A stretch of 14,947 nt of DNA from NCBI GenBank assembly GCA_003525885.1, contig DQIG01000088.1:1-14947 (forward strand). The letters are read 5' to 3'. The position numbers and the translations under genes are program-made. The notes beneath the pieces are model-generated. The model did not search any database. It saw nothing but the letters and a program-made list of their open reading frames with translations, and had not been told where the DNA came from. Position 1 is the first letter of the stretch; each line of letters starts with the position of its first letter. This document shows, piece after piece, positions 1 to 6,782 of the stretch. Origin of the DNA: Stenotrophomonas sp. Lineage in GTDB: Bacteria; Pseudomonadota; Gammaproteobacteria; Xanthomonadales; Xanthomonadaceae.

Positions 1-1
1 C

Positions 2-2887
2 AGCGTGCCGCCGGCGGTGGCGGCCACTGCCGATGGCCTGGAGGCCCGCGTGTCGGCGCCGATCGCGGCGCAACCGCTGGCACGTGCGCTTGAGCAGTTG
101 TCGCGCAGTTCCGGCGTGCAGTTCCTGTATTTGGGCAGTGGTGAAGCGCAGATGGCCAGGGCTGTGCCACGTGGTGTGACCGTCAAGCAGGCACTGGACG
201 CGTTGCTGGCGGGAACCGGCCTGGGCTACACCGTGGTGGATGGCAACGTCATCGCCATCGATCCGGCGCCCGCAGGCAACGAACCGAAGCCGGCCGCGCC
301 GAAGTCGCGCGAGGCCGAAGCGGTGGTCGCGCCGACCCTGGGCACGGTGAAGGTGATTGCCGCGCACGAGGTGATCGACCAGAAGAAGACCTCGCCGGTG
401 ATCAAGGATTCGGTGGTCTACGACGAGATGGACAGCTACGGCGACGAGACCCTGGCCGAGAGCCTGATGGCCGCTCCAGGCCTGAGTGCGGTGGAGGATG
501 CCGGCGAGCCACGTTACGTGACCGTGCGCGGTGTGCAGGCCAACCTCAACTACACCACCATCGATGGCATCGCGATTGCCAGCGTGGGTGGCAGTGGCTC
601 CGGCGAGCGCATGAACAACCTGCAGCTGATTCCCAGCGACATCGGCACCCGTACCGACATCTACAAGAGCTTCAGTGCGGAGCAGGCACCGGATGCGATC
701 GGCGGTGTGATCGACATCATCAGCCGCAGTGCCTTCGACCGGTCCGGCAGGTATGTGTTCGCCGATGTGGCCGGCATCTATTCCACCGCCGAGACCAACG
801 TCGAGCGCAGCGCTGGCGGCAACCACGAGACCCTGGGTCACTTCGGCAAGAGCGCCAAGATGGTGTTCTCCAACCAGTTCGGCGCCGATCAGGAATTCGG
901 TATCGTTGCGGTGGCACGCTATGAACAGCGCTCGCGCAACAGCGTCAAGCGCTGGGTGGAGTCAAATTACTACTACAACGATGCTGGTAAATACCTCACC
1001 GACGGTACCACGGGTCCGGACGAGGCCAAGGGCTGGAACGGGCTGCGTGCGCCTGGCAACTTCAGCACCGGCACCTATACCAACTTCATCACCAACTTCG
1101 GCGGCTCTGCCAAGCTCGAGTGGAAGCCCTCGGATGATCCGTTCTACGCATCGCTGCTGCTGTACTCGTACCGGTTCTACGAGAACTCGACGATGAACAA
1201 GACCGATCTGTACGGCAACGCCAAGTTTCCGATCCGCAACCAGACCGAGGACAGCGGCACCACCCAGATCAACAGCATCTACATCAAGAACCGCCACGAC
1301 CGCTGGGACCGCAGTAACCGCGGGGCCATCGCCAGCTTCAATTGGGACATGGGCGAACGTTCGCGGCTGACCCTGCGTGGCGGCCATACCGAAGAGACCT
1401 TCCACAACAGCCAGGTCTACTGGGGTGTGCGCGCCTACCCAAGCAACCTGTTCGTCGATTACGAGAACGACAGCCACGGATTCCCCAACGCGGTGGCGGT
1501 TTCCGATTCCAGCCTGCTGGCCAGCTCTGCGTTCAAGCTCAATCCGGCGCAGGCCTATGTCTCTCCACGCGACGCCAAGGAGAGCATCGACAACCTGCGC
1601 GCCGACTTCAGCTACAACATCGACGCCGATGCGCGTGGCTTCGGCCTGGCCGCCGGCGCCGAATACCGCCACCTGGAGATCTGGCAGGACATCGACTTCG
1701 ACTACTTCAAGAGCAGTGCCACGCTCAACGATTACCTGTATCCGGGTTCGACGCTGCTGGGCAGCGTGCCGGGCTTCCCGCTGGTCGACAACCGCAAGTG
1801 GAACGAGGAACTGCTGCCGAAACTTGGCAACAACAATGCGGCGTATCCGAATGCCAACTTCACCAGCGACTACAGGTACGTGGAGGACATCACCAATGCC
1901 TATGTGTCCGCGCACTACGCCTGGGACCGGCTGCTGCTGATCAGCGGCCTGCGCTACGACCACACCCGCTTCGATGCGTACAGCCCGTTCAGCGATGATG
2001 GCGGCACCACGTATACCTCCGCTTTCCGCAACACGAGCGGTGGCTACAACAACCTGCTGCCTTCGTTGAATGCGACGTTCAAGCTGAGCGAGGACCAGCG
2101 CCTGCGCTTCTCCGCCAGTCGTACGCTGGGCCGGCCGACACCGAGCAACATCGCGCAGGCCACCAGCACCAGCTGTGGCGATGACGAGGAGGGCAGGGGC
2201 TTCTGCAGCATCAGGCAGGGCAACGCCAACCTGCAGCCGCGCCGTTCCACCAACGTCGACCTGGCATGGGACCTGTACTTCAACGGCAACAATGGCCTGG
2301 TCTCGGTGGCGCTGTTCGACAAGGTGATCAAGGACGATATCTACACCCTGACCACGTTCGAGAACGTGGGGGACACGCGCTATCGGGTCACCCAGCCGAT
2401 GAACACCGACGAGTCGAAGCTGCGTGGCGTCGAGTTCGCGGTGGCCAATCGCAATCTGCAGTGGGGCCGCCAGCGCTTCGACATGTACTTCAATGCGACC
2501 CGGCTGGAAGGCCAGACCAACTACCGCATCAGCGACGGCACCGAGCGCCGACTGGACCGGCTGCTGTACCAGCCGGACTGGTCGCTCAATGGCTCGCTGA
2601 TCTGGCGCATGCCGTGGAAGAGCGCACAACTGCGCATGTCCGGAACCTACCGCAGCCGGATGCTGGTCGACTTCGGTGACACCGAATGGCTGGATTCGTA
2701 CTACGACCCGTACATGACCTTCAACATGGCCTTCAGCCACAAGGTCAGCAAGCACGTGACGCTGAAGTACGAGGCCAAGAACCTGTTCAACACCCAGCCG
2801 ACCTACAGCACCGGTCCGAACGGACGCTTCCGAACCGAGATCGACGACTACGGCCGCTTCTTCTACTTCCACATCATCTACAACTGA
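2..2887 (+). CDS. TonB-dependent outer-membrane receptor with STN domain (5' end outside window)
   Basis: An outer-membrane, TonB-driven active transporter. The frame is already open at the window edge, and a GTG at 5 gives about 960 residues with no signal peptide, so the true start and export signal lie upstream. Visible order: an STN (secretin/TonB short N-terminal) domain at about residues 15-90, including LARALEQLSRSSGVQFLYLG; a linker with a TonB-box-like TLGTVKVIA near 112; a plug at about 135-245 with VTVRGV and TTIDGI; then a beta-barrel to the end (YFHIIYN). The plug and barrel resemble the large Xanthomonas-Caulobacter receptor family. The STN domain is known in FecA-type receptors to signal to an anti-sigma partner, and any such partner would have to be upstream of the window. 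The substrate cannot be read from sequence. The adjoining phosphatase gene suggests a phosphorylated compound or a product released from one. Family is secure, substrate is not. Confidence 0.93.
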   Translation, partial: SVPPAVAATADGLEARVSAPIAAQPLARALEQLSRSSGVQFLYLGSGEAQMARAVPRGVTVKQALDALLAGTGLGYTVVDGNVIAIDPAPAGNEPKPAAPKSREAEAVVAPTLGTVKVIAAHEVIDQKKTSPVIKDSVVYDEMDSYGDETLAESLMAAPGLSAVEDAGEPRYVTVRGVQANLNYTTIDGIAIASVGGSGSGERMNNLQLIPSDIGTRTDIYKSFSAEQAPDAIGGVIDIISRSAFDRSGRYVFADVAGIYSTAETNVERSAGGNHETLGHFGKSAKMVFSNQFGADQEFGIVAVARYEQRSRNSVKRWVESNYYYNDAGKYLTDGTTGPDEAKGWNGLRAPGNFSTGTYTNFITNFGGSAKLEWKPSDDPFYASLLLYSYRFYENSTMNKTDLYGNAKFPIRNQTEDSGTTQINSIYIKNRHDRWDRSNRGAIASFNWDMGERSRLTLRGGHTEETFHNSQVYWGVRAYPSNLFVDYENDSHGFPNAVAVSDSSLLASSAFKLNPAQAYVSPRDAKESIDNLRADFSYNIDADARGFGLAAGAEYRHLEIWQDIDFDYFKSSATLNDYLYPGSTLLGSVPGFPLVDNRKWNEELLPKLGNNNAAYPNANFTSDYRYVEDITNAYVSAHYAWDRLLLISGLRYDHTRFDAYSPFSDDGGTTYTSAFRNTSGGYNNLLPSLNATFKLSEDQRLRFSASRTLGRPTPSNIAQATSTSCGDDEEGRGFCSIRQGNANLQPRRSTNVDLAWDLYFNGNNGLVSVALFDKVIKDDIYTLTTFENVGDTRYRVTQPMNTDESKLRGVEFAVANRNLQWGRQRFDMYFNATRLEGQTNYRISDGTERRLDRLLYQPDWSLNGSLIWRMPWKSAQLRMSGTYRSRMLVDFGDTEWLDSYYDPYMTFNMAFSHKVSKHVTLKYEAKNLFNTQPTYSTGPNGRFRTEIDDYGRFFYFHIIYN

Positions 2888-2897
2888 GGGCGCCGCC

Positions 2898-4493
2898 GTG
2901 AAGGCAATCAATCGCAGGCGATTCCTGGCCCTGGCCGGTCTGTCCGCCGCCGGCGCCTGGATGGGCACAGCGCACGCGCTGGCCGCACAGGCCGATGCCA
3001 CCGCATTGAACCCGCGCAACCTGCTGGCCTCGCCGCGGTTCGCCAGCACGCCGTTCACCCTGGGCGTGGCCTCGGGTGATCCTTCGGCCGATGGTATGGT
3101 GCTGTGGACACGGCTGGCGACCGAGCCGCTGGTATTCGGCGGTGGGATGCCGACCCGGCCGATGGTGGTCGAGTGGCAACTGGCCGCGGACGAGGACATG
3201 CGCAGGGTGGTACGCCGGGGGTCGGCGATGGCGCATCCCGAGCTGGGCCATGCCGTGCATGTGGAACTGGAGGGACTGGCACCGGGTCGGCCCTACTGGT
3301 ACCGCTTCACCGTAGGCGGCCACGTCAGTGCAGTCGGTTGTACCCGCACGCTGCCGGCAGCCACGACAGCGGTGGACCGGGTGCGCTTTGTGGTGGCCGG
3401 TTGCCAGCACTACGAGGAAGGCCACTACACCGCGTGGCGGCGCATCGCCGAGGAACCACTGGATTTCGTCTTCCACTATGGTGATTACATCTACGAAGGC
3501 GAAAGCCAGCCCGGGCTGCGGAAGATGAACGGCCAGCCGTTCACCAACCTGCGCAACCATGTCGGCCCGCAGACCTATACGCTGGACGACTACCGCCGCC
3601 GCTACGCGCAGTACAAGAGCGATGCCGACCTGCAGGCCGCACATGCTTCCGCACCGTGGTTCGTCACCTTCGATGACCACGAAGTGGACAACAACTGGGC
3701 CGGCGCTGAAGACCAGGATGACACGCCCAGCGAAGTGTTCCTGCTGCGCCGCGCGCAGGCGTTCCAGGCCTACTACGAGAACATGCCGCTGCGCCGTTCG
3801 GCATTCCCGCGCGACGGCCACATGCAGATGTACCGGCGCGCACGCTACGGCACGCTGATGGACCTGCACCTGCTCGACACCCGCCAGTACCGCAGCAAGC
3901 AGGTGAACATGGCGCTGCGAGAGGACGTGGAATCGCCGGGGCGCAGCATTGTGGGGGCGAAGCAGGAACGCTGGCTGTTCGACGGCCTGTCCGATGCCGC
4001 GCCGCGCTGGCATACCATCGCCCACCAGGTGGCGCTGGGCAATTACATGCGCGAGAAGGACGGGGTGGTGCAGTCGTCCGATGACCAGTGGTCGGGCTAT
4101 CTGGACAGCCGCCGGCGCCTGCTTGAGCACATCCAGAAGGTGGGCTTCGGCAACGTGGTGACCGCCTGCGGCGACGCGCATCGCCACTATGCCAGCGATC
4201 TGGTGCAGGACCACCGTGACTCGGGTGTGATCTCCAGCGAGTTCCTCGCCACGTCGATTACCTCCGGCGCCGATGGCCAGGGCGTGGACGCGTATGCCAG
4301 GAACCAGCTCGCGCACAGTCCCCGTCTGAAGGCGACCACCGACAAGCGTGGCTACGTGCTGTGTGATGTCACCCGTGATGCGTGGATCGGCGACATGAAG
4401 ACGCTGGATACCGTGATGCAGCCGAATGGCGCGCTGCAGAGCTGGAAGCGCTATGCGGTGGAGCATGGCCGGCCGGGCTTGCAGGAGGCCTGA
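2898..4493 (+). CDS. phoD: PhoD-family alkaline phosphatase/phosphodiesterase, Tat-exported
   Basis: Predicted periplasmic or secreted metallophosphoesterase that releases phosphate from organic mono- and diesters. The 531-residue product starts with a twin-arginine signal (NRRRFLALAG, residues 5-14, cleavage near AHA 25-27). A PhoD N-terminal Ig-like domain follows (FTLGVASGDPSADGMVLWTR, 53-72), then the catalytic domain. Residues matching the PhoD metal site are visible: Cys169 in VVAGCQHY, Asp196 and Tyr199 in HYGDYIYEG, Asp259/Asp260 and His261 in FDDHEVDNN, and Asp426 and His428 in CGDAHRH. PhoD enzymes use Fe3+ and Ca2+ and leave as folded Tat substrates, which agrees with the signal. 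The start is GTG at 2898, with GAGGG (2886-2890) as ribosome-binding site overlapping the stop of the receptor gene 10 nt upstream, so the two are probably co-transcribed and translationally coupled. Length is normal and no key residue is missing. PhoX-type or purple acid phosphatases are excluded by these motifs. Confidence 0.95.
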   Translation: MKAINRRRFLALAGLSAAGAWMGTAHALAAQADATALNPRNLLASPRFASTPFTLGVASGDPSADGMVLWTRLATEPLVFGGGMPTRPMVVEWQLAADEDMRRVVRRGSAMAHPELGHAVHVELEGLAPGRPYWYRFTVGGHVSAVGCTRTLPAATTAVDRVRFVVAGCQHYEEGHYTAWRRIAEEPLDFVFHYGDYIYEGESQPGLRKMNGQPFTNLRNHVGPQTYTLDDYRRRYAQYKSDADLQAAHASAPWFVTFDDHEVDNNWAGAEDQDDTPSEVFLLRRAQAFQAYYENMPLRRSAFPRDGHMQMYRRARYGTLMDLHLLDTRQYRSKQVNMALREDVESPGRSIVGAKQERWLFDGLSDAAPRWHTIAHQVALGNYMREKDGVVQSSDDQWSGYLDSRRRLLEHIQKVGFGNVVTACGDAHRHYASDLVQDHRDSGVISSEFLATSITSGADGQGVDAYARNQLAHSPRLKATTDKRGYVLCDVTRDAWIGDMKTLDTVMQPNGALQSWKRYAVEHGRPGLQEA

Positions 4494-4509
4494 ACAGGCG
4501 CTCCGTCCT

Positions 4510-4541
4510 GTAGAGCCGAGCCCACGCTCGGCTGCTTTTTT
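4510..4541 (+). terminator. Rho-independent terminator formed by the left SMAG unit
   Basis: The hairpin GCCGAGC-CCAC-GCTCGGC is followed by TGC and six T residues (4536-4541), 16 nt after the phosphatase stop codon. This is a good intrinsic terminator for the receptor-phosphatase unit. The right-hand copy has no T run on its minus-strand exit side, so the convergent phospholipase transcript would depend on the larger dimer stem. Confidence 0.7.
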
Positions 4542-4592
4542 CGAGGCAATGCGACCGGGGCGAAGAGCAGCCGAGCGTGGGCCCGGCTCTAC
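4510..4592. repeat. SMAG-type REP pair in inverted (tail-to-tail) orientation
   Basis: Two 26-nt units, at 4510-4535 (plus) and 4567-4592 (minus), are inverted copies differing at one position (GCCGAG versus GCCGGG). Each begins with GTAG and contains its own small hairpin: a 7-bp stem with a 4-nt loop in the left copy (GCCGAGC/GCTCGGC), and one stem mismatch in the right copy. GTAG-headed stem-loops of this kind are the SMAG elements described from Stenotrophomonas maltophilia, where they occur singly or as facing dimers. The pair sits between two convergent genes (stops at 4493 and 4603). It can fold either as two small hairpins or as one long stem with a 31-nt loop. Confidence 0.88.
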
Positions 4593-4602
4593 AGGGGGGG
4601 GC

Positions 4603-6705
4603 TCAATCGTGATCGAAGCGCAGTGGCTCGGTGCCCATCGCCGGGTCACTGGTGCCGGGCCGTCCATCCTCCGCGCGGCCGGCCAGGCGCAGAACACTTT
4701 CACCTGCGCTGAGCTGCAGGTCATACCAGCCTGCTGTAGGTGCCGCGTCCCACGCCACCGTGGTCTCGGCGTGCGCCGGCAGCGCCAGCGTCTGCTCGGG
4801 CATGTGCCCGGCATAGGCACCGGCCTGCACGCGGACCTGCTGCGCGCGATCGCCCGGATTGCGCAGGCGCAGCATCAATTGGCCATCCGCGCGCTCGACC
4901 ACGGCCTGTGTGGCGGGCGTATCGGCACTGCCCTGGAAATGGCGGTGGAACCCGTTCGGGCCGAGCAGCCACAGGTCATAGCGGCCCTGGGCGTCCAGCG
5001 GCCAGCGCTCCCGCAGGGGTTTGCCCGGCACCAGCGTGTAGCGGCGCGGCACTGCGCCCAGCCGCAGCCGGTCGTACACATGCAGCACTGCTGCTGCGCC
5101 TTCGCAGGACAGCGCCAGATCCACACCCGAGGCGTCGACCGCAGCAATCGATGCCTGCGGTCGATAGGGCAGTGCACGCGCCGGGCGTATGCCGCTTTCC
5201 TGTTTCGCCGGCTTCAGTCCCTCTGGCAGTGCCGGCACGGTACGCCCTGGCAGCGCCGCCGCACGTGCGGCCACCGCGCTTACATCAGGCAGGCCGCGTA
5301 CGAACGGGCGGGTGTCGCGCTGTGCGAAGTCGAACGCATTGCTGAGGTCGCCGCAGACTGCGCGGCGCCACGGCGAGATGTCCGGTGCGGCCACACCGAA
5401 GCGGCGTTCGATCAGTCGAATGACCGAGGTGTGGTCGTACACCTGCGAATCGACCCAGCCGCCACGGCTCCACGGCGAGATCACGTACAGCGGCACACGC
5501 GGGCCGAGGCCATACGGGCGCCCGCGCAGTTCGGCGGCATCGTACTTTTCGTCGCCCGGTGCGGGGTGACGGTGATACTCGCCCTCGGTGCTGACCGACG
5601 AGGCACCTGCCCATCCACCGTTCACCGGTGAGGGAGGGGCCGGTGGCGGCATGTGGTCGAAGAAGCCGTCGTTCTCGTCGAACATCAGCAACAGGGCGGT
5701 GCGGCTCCACACCTGCGGATCAGCGGTCAGCGCATCCAGCACGCGCGCGGTATAGGCCGCGCCCTGGGCCGGGCTGGATGGGCCGGGATGCTCGCTGCCG
5801 GCCGCGTCGGCGATGATGAAGCTGACCTGCGGCAGGCGCCCGTCGATGACGTCCTGTCGCAGCTGCGTCAGGCCACGCGTGCTGACGCCGTGCGCGCGCA
5901 GCTGCGGGTCATGCCCCGGCGCCGCGCGGTGGGCCAGGCGGAAGGCCTCGAAGCCCGCCAGCGGGTTGTCGGTGAAGTTGTCGGCCATGTCTTGATAGAT
6001 GCGCCAGTCGATCCCGGCCGACTGGAGCCGCTCGGGCACCGTGGTCCACAGATAGTCGTCCGCCGCGCCGCCCTGCTCGGGGAAATTGTCGTGCGAATTG
6101 CCGATGGCGGGGCCGCCGTGCGTGCCATCGGGATCGTTCGTGCCGGTCCACAGGAACAAGCGATTGGTGTTGGTGCCGGTCTGGATTGCGCAGTGATAGG
6201 CATCGCAGATGGTGAACGTTTCGGCGAGTGCGAACTGGAAGGGAATGTCCTCGCGCCGGTAGTGCCCCATGGCGCGGCGGGTCTTGGCTTCGGGCCAGTT
6301 GCCCATGCGGCCCTGATCCCATGCCGCCTGCGCATCGGGCCAGGTATGCGGCGTGCCGGCGACGCGCATCACGTCGAAGGCAGCGCGGGTGTCGAGATGG
6401 AAGGGCTGGGTAAGGCGGGGCGCGCCGCCGCTGGGTCGGTCGAGCTGGTCCCAGACCGAACGCGGCTTTTCGTCAACCGGGGCGAGCGGGATCGGAAAGC
6501 GGTCGCCGAAGCCGCGCACACCGCTGAGAGTGCCGAAGTAATGATCGAAGCTGCGGTTCTCCTGCATCAGGATCACGACATGGGCGACGTCCTCGATCGT
6601 GCCCTTGCGCACGTCCGGAGCGATGGCGGCGGCGCGGGCGATGGAGGCGGGCAGACCGGCCAGCGCGGCGGCGCCAAGCAGGGAACGGCGGGTGATGGCG
6701 GCCAT
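4603..6705 (-). CDS. Phosphocholine-type phospholipase C, Tat-exported
   Basis: Predicted secreted phospholipase C of the PlcH/PlcN type (phosphoesterase superfamily that includes acid phosphatase AcpA). It hydrolyses phosphatidylcholine or sphingomyelin to phosphocholine plus diacylglycerol or ceramide. The 700-residue product begins at ATG 6705 with the Tat motif TRRSLLGAAALAG (5-17). GAAGG at 6713-6717 lies 7 nt upstream, so this start is preferred over an in-frame ATG at 6756. Catalytic-domain motifs: MQENRSFDHYFGTL (47-60), QTGTNTNR (175-182, probable catalytic Thr178), SEHPGPSSP (304-312), FDENDGFFDH (342-351), YDHTSVIRLIERRFG (423-437). The region from about 495 onward fits the two C-terminal beta domains of bacterial phospholipase C. 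The gene lies 77 nt behind a TonB receptor on the same strand, probably in one operon. Haemolytic versus non-haemolytic type cannot be decided from sequence. Confidence 0.93.
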   Translation of the reverse strand: MAAITRRSLLGAAALAGLPASIARAAAIAPDVRKGTIEDVAHVVILMQENRSFDHYFGTLSGVRGFGDRFPIPLAPVDEKPRSVWDQLDRPSGGAPRLTQPFHLDTRAAFDVMRVAGTPHTWPDAQAAWDQGRMGNWPEAKTRRAMGHYRREDIPFQFALAETFTICDAYHCAIQTGTNTNRLFLWTGTNDPDGTHGGPAIGNSHDNFPEQGGAADDYLWTTVPERLQSAGIDWRIYQDMADNFTDNPLAGFEAFRLAHRAAPGHDPQLRAHGVSTRGLTQLRQDVIDGRLPQVSFIIADAAGSEHPGPSSPAQGAAYTARVLDALTADPQVWSRTALLLMFDENDGFFDHMPPPAPPSPVNGGWAGASSVSTEGEYHRHPAPGDEKYDAAELRGRPYGLGPRVPLYVISPWSRGGWVDSQVYDHTSVIRLIERRFGVAAPDISPWRRAVCGDLSNAFDFAQRDTRPFVRGLPDVSAVAARAAALPGRTVPALPEGLKPAKQESGIRPARALPYRPQASIAAVDASGVDLALSCEGAAAVLHVYDRLRLGAVPRRYTLVPGKPLRERWPLDAQGRYDLWLLGPNGFHRHFQGSADTPATQAVVERADGQLMLRLRNPGDRAQQVRVQAGAYAGHMPEQTLALPAHAETTVAWDAAPTAGWYDLQLSAGESVLRLAGRAEDGRPGTSDPAMGTEPLRFDHD

Positions 6706-6782
6706 GGACTGTCCTTCAGGAAACGGCGATGCGCCGCACCCTAAGGCACGGCGCACACACGATTACAGCGCTATTGTGGTGA

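Noticed and set aside
962..3199. Long open frame on the minus strand opposite the first receptor and start of phoD
   Set aside because: Its product is low-complexity and Val/Ala/Arg-rich with no domain, and it spans two well-supported plus-strand genes. Such antisense frames are expected in GC-rich coding DNA.
2874..4820. Long minus-strand open frame opposite phoD and running through the SMAG dimer
   Set aside because: It covers a strongly motif-supported gene, a terminator and part of the phospholipase gene in another frame. The product has no recognisable fold.
6706..6782. Separate PhoB box for phospholipase C
   Set aside because: The minus strand contains one half-site-like CTGTAAT, but the second repeat 11 bp away does not match. 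The gene is more simply read from the receptor promoter.
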